From Mangrovimicrobium sediminis (GTDB lineage: Bacteria > Pseudomonadota > Gammaproteobacteria > Pseudomonadales > Halieaceae), in the NCBI RefSeq assembly GCF_004745945.1, contig NZ_SRLE01000002.1, positions 186,001 through 250,000 on the forward strand: 64,000 nucleotides of DNA, in the 5' to 3' direction. The first letter of the stretch is position 1. Each line of letters starts with the position of its first letter. Of this stretch, positions 18,336 through 26,932 are shown one piece after another. Position numbers and translations under genes: made by a program. The notes beneath the pieces are model-generated. The model searched no databases and was not told where the DNA came from. It saw nothing but the letters and a program-made list of their open reading frames with translations.

Positions 18336-18938
18336 ATGGGTAAGTCAGTACGATTCATCGTAGCAATCGCGCTCGCGGTGCCTGTGGCGATTGGTCTGTT
18401 TGCCATCATGAACAAGCTGATCGACCGCCACTTCGAGAACCCGGACGTCAAGGCGACCAAGGTGGCCGAGATCGTCCGCCAGGACAAGGAAATCGAGACC
18501 CAGCGCGAGGTCAAGAAGCCGGAGAAGGTGGAGGATCCCGAGGAGCCGCCGCCGGACCTGGATACCCCCGAACTGGATATGGATGTCGACGTCGATATCG
18601 TCAACGTTGCCCCGGTCGGCAAGGTCGACGTCAGCGTCAGCACCACGGGCATGTCCACCAGCGACGGCGAATACCTGCCCATCGTGAAGGTCGCCCCGAT
18701 CTATCCGCGTCGCGCGCAGTCCCGCGGTATCAGCGGCTACTGCATCGTCGAGTACACGGTAACGACCTCGGGCGCTATCCGCGATCCGCAGCCGGTCGAC
18801 TGCCAGCCCTCGGGTATGTTCGAGAAGGCCTCGGTCAGCGCCGCGCTGAAATTCAAGTACAAGCCCCGTGTGGTGGACGGCCAGGCCATCGAGGTGGCCG
18901 GCGTGCAGAACAAGTTCACCTATGAGCTGGAAGAGTAA
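18336..18938 (+). CDS. tonB: TonB energy transducer (TonB2 type)
   Basis: A 200-residue protein with an N-terminal membrane anchor (IVAIALAVPVAIGLFAIMNKL), a short acidic and proline-containing linker (EEPPPDLDTPELDMDVDVD) in place of the long Pro-rich rod of TonB1, and a C-terminal TonB domain starting VAPIYPRRAQSRGISGYCIVEY. Two cysteines (GYCIV and VDCQPS) flank the middle of the domain and may be disulfide-bonded. The short linker is typical of TonB2 proteins and fits a design in which the long ExbB-like protein and the TPR protein help span the periplasm. Confidence 0.94.
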   Translation: MGKSVRFIVAIALAVPVAIGLFAIMNKLIDRHFENPDVKATKVAEIVRQDKEIETQREVKKPEKVEDPEEPPPDLDTPELDMDVDVDIVNVAPVGKVDVSVSTTGMSTSDGEYLPIVKVAPIYPRRAQSRGISGYCIVEYTVTTSGAIRDPQPVDCQPSGMFEKASVSAALKFKYKPRVVDGQAIEVAGVQNKFTYELEE

Positions 18939-18953
18939 CGAGGCACAGGTGCT

Positions 18954-20315
18954 ATGACATTGTTGAAACCGACAACCTGGACCCGCGCCGCACTGCTGGC
19001 CCTGCCGGTACTCGCCGCGCAGGTCGCGGTCAGCCAGTTGCAGTCCGACCTCGGCGCGACACCCTTCGCCGCCGCCGTGGCCCAGGAAAAACAGGCCGAC
19101 CAGCGCGAGACCCGGCGTACCCCGGCGCTGCGCAACCAGGTGTATGAGAAGCTCTCCGAGGCGCAGACTGCGGTCGAAGCCAAGGATATGGCCACTGCGC
19201 AGAAGATCCTCGACGACATGCTCGACGACAGCGGCAAGCGCGCCCTGAACAGCTACGAGCTGGCCAACGTGTGGAACCTCTACGCGTTCGTCTACTACGA
19301 CAAGGGCGACTTCGCCAATGCGTTGAAGGCCTACGAGAACGTGGTCAAGCAGCCGGACATCCCGCTGGCCATGGAGATCAATACCCGCTTCACCATCGCC
19401 CAGCTGTACTTCGTACAGGAGCAGTGGCAGCGCGGTATCAACGCGCTCAACGAATGGTTCAAGATGACCGATACCCCGAATCCGGAAGCCTATGTGCTGC
19501 TGGCCCAGGGTTATTACCAGCTCAAGCAGTTCGACAAGTCGCTGGCCAACGTCGAGAAAGCGATCTCCATGCACAACGAGCGCCAGCGCGAGAAGCCCGC
19601 GGGCGAGCGCAAGGCGGCCAAGGAGCAGTGGTACAACCTGGCGCGCTTCCTGTACTTCGAGAAGAACAACGTGCCCAAGACGGTGGAGATGCTGGAAATC
19701 CTGATCCAGAACTATCCGAAGAAGGAGTACTGGGTCCAGCTCTCGCACATGTACGGCGAGCAGAAGAAGGAGACCGAGCAGCTCGCGGCGATGGAAACCG
19801 CCTATGTACAGGGCATGCTCGACAAGGGTTCGGAGCTGGTCACCATGGCCTACCTCTACCTGAACCGCGAAGTGCCCTACAAGGCTGCCAAGGTAATGGA
19901 CCAGGGCCTGACTTCTGGCGCTGTGGACGGCACGTCCAAGAACTGGGAAATCACCGGCAGCGCATGGCGCCAGGCCCAGGAAGTGGACAAGGCCATCCCG
20001 GCGATGGAAAAGGCCGCGGCCAAGTCTTCAGAGGGTGAACTGTACGCGCGCCTGGGCAACATCTACCTGGATGGTGACCAGTTCCGCAAGTCGGTAGATG
20101 CGATCGACAAGGGCCTGGCCCGCGGCGGCGTACGCCGTCCGGATACCGCTTACCTGGTGAAAGGTATGGCCTACTTCAACCTGAAGGAGTACGACAGCGC
20201 GCGCAAGGCGTTCCAGATGGCAGCGCGAGACAAGCGCTCCGAGGAGTTTGCCAAGCAGTGGCTGAAATACATGGACTCCGAACTCGAGAGGCAGCGCAGC
20301 CTGGCCGAGGGGTAA
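18954..20315 (+). CDS. Periplasmic TPR-repeat protein of TonB2 operon
   Basis: A 453-residue protein with an N-terminal signal (LLALPVLAAQVAVS) and repeated TPR-like helix pairs from about residue 75 to the end, for example LANVWNLYAFVYYDKGDFANALKAYENV, AYVLLAQGYYQLKQFDKSLANVEKA, and the last unit AYLVKGMAYFNLKEYDSARKAFQMA. In TonB2 cassettes a TPR protein is the usual last gene and probably scaffolds the energised complex or receptors. It starts 15 bases after tonB and ends at a strong terminator. Confidence 0.9.
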   Translation: MTLLKPTTWTRAALLALPVLAAQVAVSQLQSDLGATPFAAAVAQEKQADQRETRRTPALRNQVYEKLSEAQTAVEAKDMATAQKILDDMLDDSGKRALNSYELANVWNLYAFVYYDKGDFANALKAYENVVKQPDIPLAMEINTRFTIAQLYFVQEQWQRGINALNEWFKMTDTPNPEAYVLLAQGYYQLKQFDKSLANVEKAISMHNERQREKPAGERKAAKEQWYNLARFLYFEKNNVPKTVEMLEILIQNYPKKEYWVQLSHMYGEQKKETEQLAAMETAYVQGMLDKGSELVTMAYLYLNREVPYKAAKVMDQGLTSGAVDGTSKNWEITGSAWRQAQEVDKAIPAMEKAAAKSSEGELYARLGNIYLDGDQFRKSVDAIDKGLARGGVRRPDTAYLVKGMAYFNLKEYDSARKAFQMAARDKRSEEFAKQWLKYMDSELERQRSLAEG

Positions 20316-20360
20316 TCCGGACGCGAAAGCCACCGCGCGCTGGCGCGTGGTGGTTAAGCG

Positions 20361-20390
20361 AAAAAAGGAGCTCGTTGAGCTCCTTTTTTT
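20361..20390. terminator. Bidirectional intrinsic terminator
   Basis: The stem AAAAAAGGAGCTC / GAGCTCCTTTTTTT with a GTT loop has an A-run on one side and a T-run on the other, so it can end transcription from both directions. It lies between the TonB2 operon (plus) and the cold-shock gene (minus). A second imperfect hairpin (CCACCGCGCGC / GCGCGTGGTGG) lies just before it, at about 20331-20353. Confidence 0.88.
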
Positions 20391-20399
20391 ATTGTGTTG

Positions 20400-20606
20400 T
20401 TACAGGGCGATGACGTTGGCGGCCTGCGGGCCTTTCTGGCCTTCGGTCACCTCGAACTGTACTTTCTGACCGTCGGCCAGGGTACGGAAGCCCTCTCCCT
20501 TGATAGCGCTGAAATGAACGAAGACGTCGGGACCGTCCTCGCGCGCGATGAAACCAAAGCCCTTGCTCTCGTTAAACCATTTAACGGTGCCGGTGGTGGT
20601 GGACAT
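20400..20606 (-). CDS. Cold-shock domain protein (CspA family)
   Basis: A 68-residue single cold-shock domain protein: [21 protein letters not shown] carries RNP1, DVFVHFSAI carries RNP2, and the protein ends [12 protein letters not shown]. Such proteins melt RNA structure and act as RNA chaperones. The upstream non-coding region to glk is about 240 bases, consistent with the long leaders typical of cspA genes, but a specific thermosensor cannot be shown by eye. The correct start is the internal ATG at 20606; a longer in-frame extension is not conserved in composition. Confidence 0.95.
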   Translation of the reverse strand: MSTTTGTVKWFNESKGFGFIAREDGPDVFVHFSAIKGEGFRTLADGQKVQFEVTEGQKGPQAANVIAL

Positions 20607-20845
20607 AACTCTATTACCTGTATTACCTGATCGCCCCGTGAGGGGACTTGCATTGAACGAACACGGTTGACGTACAAAGGACCTTTGGGGAACTTCGAGC
20701 GCTTTCCAATTCAGCCGAAAAAAATCCGACTCTCTTGAGTGTATCACCAGATTTCGTAACTCGCCGTGTTCCGGGGCAAAAAATTTCTCGGGAATAATTC
20801 GCCAATTCTGGCCAATCTTTGACCAGCTGGTCCGCCGTGCGGCGC

Positions 20846-21805
20846 TCAGGTGGGAAGCAGGGGGGCGTGGGCTGCACCCACCAGTCCGGGGTGGGAAGCG
20901 GTGATGATGTGCACCGGCATGCGCGCGAGTATGCCGCGCATGGCACCCTTGCTCTGCAGGCGTTGCAGGAACGCGGTCTCGCCGAGGAAGCCGGCAATGC
21001 GCGGCACGATACCGCCGGCGATGAACAGCCCCTGCCAACAACCGGTGACCAGGGCGAAGTCGCCGCAGGCAGAGCCCAGCAGGTCGCAGAAGGTGGCCAG
21101 GGTGAGGCGGCACAGCGGGTCATCGCCGTCCAGGGCGCGGGCGGTGATCTGAGCCGGGTCCAGCGCGTCGGCGGCGCCGCCGTGAATCCGGGTGATGGCC
21201 TGGTGTAGCCGCTGCAGTCCCGGCCCGCTGACCAGCAGTTCCGTGTAGATGTCCGGGTGGTGCTCGAGCAGGAGCGCGAAGATCTCCAGCTCCAGCGGAT
21301 TGCCCGGCGACAGCCCGGCGTGCCCGGGTTCGCCACTGCCGACCACCGGCTCGCCGGCTATTCGGCGCAGGGTGGCGCCACCCAGCCCGGTACCGGGCCC
21401 GATCACCGCCAGGCGCTCGCCGTCGTTCGTCTCGCCCGGCTGCACCGTAAGCAGTTCGCTGTTGTCGAGGTGGGGCAGGGCGTGGGCATTGGCCTCGAAG
21501 TCGTTCAACCAGCGCACTGCGCGCCAGCCGAAGCGCGCGCGCAGGGCCTCGCGGGAGAACTGCCAGCCGATATTCACCATCTCGATGCGGTCGTCGGCCA
21601 GCGGCGCGGCGATCGCCAGGCTGGCCTGGCGCGGCGGGGCCTCGTCCAACTGCGCCAGCCACGCGTCGATGACCCCGGCGAAGTTGTCGTAGTCGCGGTT
21701 GCGGAAATCGACGCGGGCGCGGTACGCGCCGGAGGCCGGGTCGTACAGCGCCAGGCGCGTGTTGGTGCCGCCGACGTCGGCGACCAGGCGCGGTTCCCCG
21801 GACAT
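20846..21805 (-). CDS. glk: Glucokinase
   Basis: A 319-residue ATP-dependent glucokinase that phosphorylates glucose to glucose 6-phosphate. The phosphate-1 motif is [16 protein letters not shown], the sugar-binding stretch includes [15 protein letters not shown], and the adenosine region has [13 protein letters not shown] and [22 protein letters not shown]. The ROK-type cysteine-rich motif is absent, which places it in the proteobacterial Glk group. Its start overlaps the stop of pyk (TGATG on this strand), so the two glycolytic genes are coupled, giving the first and last kinase steps in one transcript. Confidence 0.94.
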   Translation of the reverse strand: MSGEPRLVADVGGTNTRLALYDPASGAYRARVDFRNRDYDNFAGVIDAWLAQLDEAPPRQASLAIAAPLADDRIEMVNIGWQFSREALRARFGWRAVRWLNDFEANAHALPHLDNSELLTVQPGETNDGERLAVIGPGTGLGGATLRRIAGEPVVGSGEPGHAGLSPGNPLELEIFALLLEHHPDIYTELLVSGPGLQRLHQAITRIHGGAADALDPAQITARALDGDDPLCRLTLATFCDLLGSACGDFALVTGCWQGLFIAGGIVPRIAGFLGETAFLQRLQSKGAMRGILARMPVHIITASHPGLVGAAHAPLLPT

Positions 21806-23253
21806 CAGGGTACCGGCAGGATCTTGATGATGTTGGTGGTGCCCGCCTGGCCCATGACCGTGCCCTTGGTGAGCAGGATGGAGTCACCCTTGAGCAGGTA
21901 GCCGCCGTCTTTCAGGAACTCGATTGCGCGCGATTCCACCTCCTCGTGCTCGAAGGCGTCGGCGTCGAAGTACAGCGGGATTACACCGCGGCACAGGCAC
22001 AGGCGCTGCAGCGTCTCGGCGTTATTGCTCAGGCCGAAGATCGGCAGGCCGGAGCTCAGGCGCGACATGCGCAGGGGGGTATTGCCGGACTCGGTCAGGC
22101 TGGCGATGCCGCGCACGTTGGGGTAGTGATTGGCGGCGTAGATCGCCGACATGGCGATGGTCTCCTGGGCGGTGGAGAACTGCCGCTCGACGCGATAGCG
22201 CGAGGTGCGCGCCACCGCCTGCTGTTCCGCCCCGCGCGCGGCGTCGGCCATGGCGCTGACCACCTCCACCGGGTAGCTGCCCACGGCGGTCTCCGCCGAG
22301 AGCATCACCGCGTCGGTGCCGTCGAGCACCGCGTTGGCCACGTCGAACACTTCCGCGCGGGTGGGCATCGGGCTGTCGATCATCGACTCCATCATCTGTG
22401 TCGCGGTGATCACCACGCGGTCCGACTTGCGCGCCTTGGCGATCAGGGATTTCTGGATGCCGATGAGCTGGGCGTCGCCGACCTCCACGCCGAGGTCGCC
22501 GCGCGCCACCATCACGCCCATGGAGGCCTGGATGATGCCGTCGAGGACTTCCTCATTGGCCACCACCTCGGCGCGCTCGATCTTGGCGATGATCGCGGAC
22601 TGCAGGCCGGCTTCGCGCAGAAGGTCGCGGGTCTGCTCGATGTCCTCCGCACTGGAGACGAACGAGACCGCGACGAAATCCGGGGCGACGTGGGCAAGGT
22701 CGTCGATATCGGCCATGTCCTTGGCGGTCAGCGCCGGCGCCGCGAGGCCGCCGCCGAGGCGGTTGATGCCCTTGCGCGAGGCCAGCTTGCCGCCGACCAG
22801 CACGGTGGTCTCCACGGTGTGCTCACCAACGTCGTCCACGCGCAGGCGCAGGCGACCGTCATCCAGCAGCAGGGTGTCCCCGGGACCCACGCTCTCGCAC
22901 AGGGCGGGGTAGTCGACGCCCACCGAGTGGGCGTCGCCGTCGTCCGGCCCCAGGGAGAGGTCCAGGCACAGACGGTCGCCGGGGGCCAGTTTGATCGGGC
23001 CGTCGCGGAAGCCGGCGATGCGGATCTTGGGACCCTGCAGGTCGGCCAGGATGCCGACGTAGCGCCCGGCGATCGCCGCCTGCTTGCGTACCCGGCGCGC
23101 CACCGTGGCGTGCTGCTCGGCGGTGCCGTGGCTGAAGTTGAGACGGAAGACATTGACGCCGGCCGCGATCAGCTTGGCGATCATGTCGTCGGATTCACTG
23201 GCCGGCCCGATAGTGGCCACGATCTTGGTGCGTCGGTTTACCTTGAGAGTCAC
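21805..23253 (-). CDS. pyk: Pyruvate kinase
   Basis: It transfers phosphate from PEP to ADP, giving pyruvate and ATP. The 482 residues start with RRTKIVATIGPASESDDMIAKLIAAGVNVFRLNFSHG and contain LADLQGPKIRIAGF, the metal-binding region with IAKIERAEV, GVMVARGDLGVEVG, and KSDRVVITATQMMESMIDSPMPTRAEVFDVANAVLDGTDAVMLSAETAVG. The C-terminal allosteric domain is complete (LTKGTVMGQAGTTNIIKI). It leads the pyk-glk operon. The length and C-terminus resemble the PykA-type enzyme. Confidence 0.96.
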   Translation of the reverse strand: MTLKVNRRTKIVATIGPASESDDMIAKLIAAGVNVFRLNFSHGTAEQHATVARRVRKQAAIAGRYVGILADLQGPKIRIAGFRDGPIKLAPGDRLCLDLSLGPDDGDAHSVGVDYPALCESVGPGDTLLLDDGRLRLRVDDVGEHTVETTVLVGGKLASRKGINRLGGGLAAPALTAKDMADIDDLAHVAPDFVAVSFVSSAEDIEQTRDLLREAGLQSAIIAKIERAEVVANEEVLDGIIQASMGVMVARGDLGVEVGDAQLIGIQKSLIAKARKSDRVVITATQMMESMIDSPMPTRAEVFDVANAVLDGTDAVMLSAETAVGSYPVEVVSAMADAARGAEQQAVARTSRYRVERQFSTAQETIAMSAIYAANHYPNVRGIASLTESGNTPLRMSRLSSGLPIFGLSNNAETLQRLCLCRGVIPLYFDADAFEHEEVESRAIEFLKDGGYLLKGDSILLTKGTVMGQAGTTNIIKILPVP

Positions 23254-23255
23254 TT

Positions 23256-23330
23256 GGAGTTCCAGTAGAGGATCACTTGGGGTGCCGGTTGCCCGGAGTT
23301 CCAGCAGCAGGTTTCCAGTAGAGAGTCAGC
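23256..23330. repeat. Short imperfect direct repeats of GGAGTTCCAGTAG in the pyk leader
   Basis: Three copies of a 12-15 base unit occur between glpQ and pyk: ggagttccagtagag near 23256, ggagttccagcagcag near 23295, and gtttccagtagagag near 23311. They lie immediately upstream of the pyk start on the transcribed strand. They could be regulatory sites or simply a local duplication. Confidence 0.4.
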
Positions 23331-23442
23331 CGGGACTCCAGGCTGGAACGGCTGCGCTCCCGGCGTGCGCGCGTCCCCCGCTTACTGCCGGAAATAATGC
23401 CCTGTTCGCTGCGCGAGTGCCAGTTACAAACCGGCGGTTGCG

Positions 23443-24489
23443 CTATTTCCGCGGTGCAAGTTCGTCGATGAAGCGCCTGGTGAGGTCCGGGAAATCACTG
23501 AACAGTCCGTCCACGCCGGCGGCCTCGAACAGGGCGCGGTGCAACTCGTCGACGCTGTCGACGCCGTCGGGCAGGTCGTCGGCGCGCAGGGTGTAGGGGT
23601 GCACCAGCAGGCCGCGGGCACGGGCCGCAGCGGCGAGTCCGGTGGGGGCGAGCTGGTTGTCGCGCAGGGCGACTACCTGCGGTATCCAGGGGCCGATACC
23701 GTCGGCGTAGCCTGCGATGTGGGCGAGCCCCGCCTCGCTGCGCAGCCAGTCGTAGTCCACCGCGCTGTCCTCGCCCCAGTCGTTCTCGCCGATCAGCTGG
23801 ATCAGCGGCAGCGGCGTGTGCAGCTCGCGGCGCAGGCGGATGAGGGTGGCGTCGTCGAAGCACTGCAGGAAAACCTGCTCGCTGCGCTGGTCGTAGCCGG
23901 TGGCCCTGAGCACGTCGAGCACCGCCACGGCGATCTCGTAACCCTGGGCGGTGTGCCAGTTGGGCGACTTGAGCTCGATGTACAGGCCGCGCCGCTGGCC
24001 GCGCGAGTGGTTGAGCCCGTCGATCAGCTCGATCTCCTCGCGCAGGGTGGGCAGGCGGAATTCACCCTGGCCCAGGGGGAAGCGCCCGGGGTACACGGCG
24101 CGCTGCAGGCCGTCGTCGTCGCGGCGCGAGCGCTCGTGCAGGCGCAGCTCGCGCAGCTCCTCGAGGCTGAAGTCCAGGGCGTAGTAGCGGCCGTCCTCGC
24201 GCGCGCGGTCCGGGAAGCGGGTGGCGACGTCGCTGGTGCTTTCCAAGTGGATGTCGTGGAGGATCACCGGTACGCCGTCGCGGCTCAGCACCACGTCCTG
24301 CTCGAGGTAGTCGGCGCCCATCGCGTGGGCCAGGGCCTTGGCCTCCAGGGTGTGTTCCGGGAGGTAGGCGCTGGCGCCGCGATGGGCGATGACGATCGGC
24401 TGGCTCATGCCGGAGGAAGGGGCAGCACTGTTTGACGCTGCGCCCAGTGCGAGCAAAAGCGCGCCGGCGATGCGATACAGGCGTTGCAC
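23443..24489 (-). CDS. glpQ: Periplasmic glycerophosphodiester phosphodiesterase GlpQ
   Basis: It hydrolyses glycerophosphodiesters (deacylated phospholipids) to glycerol 3-phosphate and an alcohol. The 348 residues have a signal peptide (IAGALLLALGAASNSAA), then the GDPD motif VIAHRGASAYLPEHT, the metal-binding LEQDVVLSRDGVPVILHD, a middle insertion with IELKSPNWH, and the final DGLFSDFPDL. Export and domain order match E. coli GlpQ rather than cytoplasmic UgpQ. The next gene upstream, a binding protein, ends 25 bases away, so both may share a transcript. It is a phosphate-scavenging function near candidate Pho elements. Confidence 0.93.
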   Translation of the reverse strand: MQRLYRIAGALLLALGAASNSAAPSSGMSQPIVIAHRGASAYLPEHTLEAKALAHAMGADYLEQDVVLSRDGVPVILHDIHLESTSDVATRFPDRAREDGRYYALDFSLEELRELRLHERSRRDDDGLQRAVYPGRFPLGQGEFRLPTLREEIELIDGLNHSRGQRRGLYIELKSPNWHTAQGYEIAVAVLDVLRATGYDQRSEQVFLQCFDDATLIRLRRELHTPLPLIQLIGENDWGEDSAVDYDWLRSEAGLAHIAGYADGIGPWIPQVVALRDNQLAPTGLAAAARARGLLVHPYTLRADDLPDGVDSVDELHRALFEAAGVDGLFSDFPDLTRRFIDELAPRK

Positions 24490-24514
24490 GCCGGACTCAC
24501 GCTGGGCGTCGTGT

Positions 24515-25324
24515 TCAGGGCAGGGCGGTGATCCACTCCGCGTTCTCGAACCACTTGTCGCGCAGTTTGTTGAGCAGGCCCATCTTGCCGTAGGAGTCGA
24601 GGTAGTTGTCGACCAGGTTCTGGAACTGCGCGTCCTCGCGGCTGATGGCGATGCCGATGGGTTCCAGGGTCAGCGGTGCCTGCAGCGTCACCAGACCCTT
24701 GCCGAGGTGGCGCAGCACCGCGAGCTTGGTGACCGCCATGTCGGCCAGCAGGGCATTGACCTCGCCGTCCAGCACCATCTGCACGCCGGCGTCGCTGCTC
24801 TCGACCAGTACCAGTTCCGCCTCGGGGATATTCTCGGTGACGAAGGTGGCGCTGGTGGAGTTCTTCACTGCCGCGAGCTTCACGTCACCGCTGTTCAGCG
24901 GGTTGCTGTCGGTGGCGCCGGCCAGCACCGTGTCGCTGGTCAGGATGGACTTGCCGGACATCACGTACGGACCCGAGAAGTAGGCGCGCTCGGAGCGCTC
25001 CGGGGTGATCGACATGTTGGAGATCACCATGTCGAGTTCGCCTTTTTCCAGCGCCGGCAGCAGGTCGCCGAAGGGCATGACCTTGATATCCAGTTGCACG
25101 CGCATCGCCGCGGCGAGGGCCTGGGCGAGATCGACGTCGTAGCCCATGACGCCACCCTGGCGATTCTTGACGGTCATGGGTGGCTGGTCGGCGGACATGC
25201 CGACGCGCAGCACCTTGAAGTCGATGATGCGCTGCAGGGTCTCTCCGGCGCTGGCAAGGCCGGGCAGGGCCAGCAGTCCGGTGAGCAGGAAGCCGATAAG
25301 GGTACGGCGGGTAAATTTGGTCAT
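24515..25324 (-). CDS. Family 3 extracellular solute-binding protein
   Basis: A 269-residue protein with a signal peptide (TLIGFLLTGLLALPGLASA) and the periplasmic amino-acid-binding fold: LRVGMSADQPPMTVKNRQGGVMGYDVDLAQALA, then LPALEKGELDMVISNMSITPERSERAYFSGPY, and GEVNALLADM. It resembles the binding subunits of polar amino-acid ABC importers, but no permease or ATPase gene is adjacent, so the transporter is elsewhere or the protein is a stand-alone sensor component. The start at ATG 25324 follows an AAGGAGAA ribosome site. Confidence 0.88.
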   Translation of the reverse strand: MTKFTRRTLIGFLLTGLLALPGLASAGETLQRIIDFKVLRVGMSADQPPMTVKNRQGGVMGYDVDLAQALAAAMRVQLDIKVMPFGDLLPALEKGELDMVISNMSITPERSERAYFSGPYVMSGKSILTSDTVLAGATDSNPLNSGDVKLAAVKNSTSATFVTENIPEAELVLVESSDAGVQMVLDGEVNALLADMAVTKLAVLRHLGKGLVTLQAPLTLEPIGIAISREDAQFQNLVDNYLDSYGKMGLLNKLRDKWFENAEWITALP

Positions 25325-25363
25325 GGGCTGTTCTTCTCCTTGGGTTTTCTGGTTTGCGGGCAA

Positions 25364-25651
25364 TCAGAGCACGCAGTGCTTGGCGTAGACCTTGGCGTCG
25401 TTGCCGGACCACTCGCCCTTGGGTGTGTCTTCCAGGCGTTTACACCAGGCTTCCGAACCAATCTCGGTATCGTCGAACAGGCAGTTCCTGGCGAAGGTGG
25501 CCGCGTCGGAGGCGGTCCACTCGGTCTTGGCCTGTTCCGACTTGGCTTCGCACCAGGCGTGACTGCCGGGTTCCGGGCTGCAGGCGGCCAGTAGCGGCAG
25601 GATCACAAGCATTAACGCTGGTACGGGCATTGCCGGCAGTGCTCTGCGCAT
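25364..25651 (-). CDS. Lipoprotein with two DUF3012 repeats
   Basis: A 95-residue protein with the lipobox LLAACS (Cys near residue 25). The mature part is two tandem copies of a roughly 35-residue motif: GSHAWCEAKSEQAKTEWTASDAATFARNCLF and GSEAWCKRLEDTPKGEWSGNDAKVYAKHCVL. Each has WC near the start and a NC or HC end, so two disulfides are likely. DUF3012 proteins usually contain one copy; the duplication is visible here. The function is unknown. It lies upstream of the binding-protein gene on the same strand with 39 bases between. Confidence 0.82.
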   Translation of the reverse strand: MRRALPAMPVPALMLVILPLLAACSPEPGSHAWCEAKSEQAKTEWTASDAATFARNCLFDDTEIGSEAWCKRLEDTPKGEWSGNDAKVYAKHCVL

Positions 25652-25768
25652 GGGGCGGTCCTCGCTGGGGGTGTCTCGTCCTGCGGCTAAGTATTGCACC
25701 TGTGTGCGGGGGCCGCCAGTCGGCGCCGGCGCTTGGCAAGCCGGGCGGCAGCTGCTATTAATTGCCGC

Positions 25769-26116
25769 ATGGAGAACGAGTCACCCGCCATCGATACGCG
25801 CACCCCGTCGCCGCCCTACGGCTACTCCTGTGAATGCACGCTCAGCCCCGAGGAGCAGATTCACGTGGTGGCGCTGTTTCATGCCAACAAGATCCGCCCC
25901 AGCCGGATCGCCTTTCGCGTGGGTATCGATATCGCGTTTATCGAGCAGTTGATCGCCGGCGAGGTCGAGGCCGAGCGCTTCCCGCGCCTGGTCGCGCAGT
26001 ATCGCCGGGAACGCTACCAGCAGCGCATGCACGACAGTCGCCGGCGTAGTGGCGGCCAGCGCTATGAGCTACAGCAGCGTATCGAGCGCGAGTTTCACCA
26101 GGAGACCGAACTCTAG
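25769..26116 (+). CDS. Hypothetical small protein with helix-turn-helix-like core
   Basis: A 115-residue protein of unknown family. The middle part, LSPEEQIHVVALFHANKIRPSRIAFRVGIDIAFIEQLIAGE, has the spacing of a helix-turn-helix (IRPSRIAFRVGIDIAFIEQLI). A strongly basic, Arg/Gln-rich tail (RRERYQQRMHDSRRRSGGQRYELQQR) follows. It could bind nucleic acid. The start at ATG 25769 is chosen because the upstream extension is Ala/Arg low-complexity. It is divergent from the DUF3012 gene and convergent with the phosphoesterase gene. Confidence 0.65.
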   Translation: MENESPAIDTRTPSPPYGYSCECTLSPEEQIHVVALFHANKIRPSRIAFRVGIDIAFIEQLIAGEVEAERFPRLVAQYRRERYQQRMHDSRRRSGGQRYELQQRIEREFHQETEL

Positions 26117-26137
26117 CGGCGGCTGCCAGCCGGCGCT

Positions 26138-26932
26138 TCAGGCCGCCGCCAGGATCAGCTCGCTGACCCGCGCGTCCAGGCTCACCGCCTTGATCAGGTG
26201 CAGTTGCCCGCGGGCGTCCTCCACCAGCGCCGTGCAGTTTTCCACCCAGTCGCCATCGTTGCAGTAGAGCACTTGGTCGTACTGCTTCACCACCGGGTGG
26301 TGCAGGTGCCCGCAGATAATCCCGTCGTAGCCCGTATCCGCCGCCAGCTTGACCGCCGCCTGCTGGTAGGCGTTGATCGCCTGCTCGGCCTGGGCGACGT
26401 GGGATTTCAGCCAGCCGGCCAGCGACCAGTAGGGCCGGCCGCTGAGGGCGCGCAGGTGGTTGAGCATGCGGTTGAGCATCATCACCATGTCGTAGGCGAT
26501 GTCGCCGATCCAGCGGTTGATGCGGCTGTAGCGCACGGCGAAGTCCAGCTCGTCGCCGTGGATGACCAGGAAGCGGCGGCCGTCTGCGGTGGTGTGCACG
26601 GCGCGCTCGCGCAGGGAGACATTGCCGAACTCACTGCCGCAGAACTCGCGAAAGTTCTGGTCGTGATTGCCCGGCACGTAGATCACCTCGACCCCGGCGC
26701 GGGATTTCTTCAGCAGTTCGCGCAGCACCGCGTTGTGCGCCTCCGGCCAGTAGACGCGGCGGTGCATGGCCCAGACGTCGACGATGTCGCCGACCAGGTA
26801 GAGCTTTTTACAGTGCACCCGCTTGAGCAATTGCAGCAGGTGTTCCGCTTTACTGTGGACGTTGCCCAGGTGGACGTCGGAAATCCACAGGGTCTCGCAG
26901 TCGATGTGGCCGTCAGGTCTTTGTGCGTTCAT
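26138..26932 (-). CDS. LpxH-like metallophosphoesterase (UDP-2,3-diacylglucosamine diphosphatase family)
   Basis: A 264-residue calcineurin-type phosphoesterase. Metal-binding motifs are ISDVHLGN, VGDIVDVW, PGNHDQNF, VIHGDELDF and GHLHHP. The YbbF/LpxH-like subfamily hydrolyses UDP-2,3-diacylglucosamine in lipid A synthesis; more distant members act on other lipids or are of unknown substrate. A canonical LpxH may exist elsewhere, so this could be a paralogue. The start ATG at 26932 lies inside the end of the upstream acyltransferase gene (20-base overlap), so coupled expression is expected, linking both to membrane lipid chemistry. Confidence 0.82.
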   Translation of the reverse strand: MNAQRPDGHIDCETLWISDVHLGNVHSKAEHLLQLLKRVHCKKLYLVGDIVDVWAMHRRVYWPEAHNAVLRELLKKSRAGVEVIYVPGNHDQNFREFCGSEFGNVSLRERAVHTTADGRRFLVIHGDELDFAVRYSRINRWIGDIAYDMVMMLNRMLNHLRALSGRPYWSLAGWLKSHVAQAEQAINAYQQAAVKLAADTGYDGIICGHLHHPVVKQYDQVLYCNDGDWVENCTALVEDARGQLHLIKAVSLDARVSELILAAA

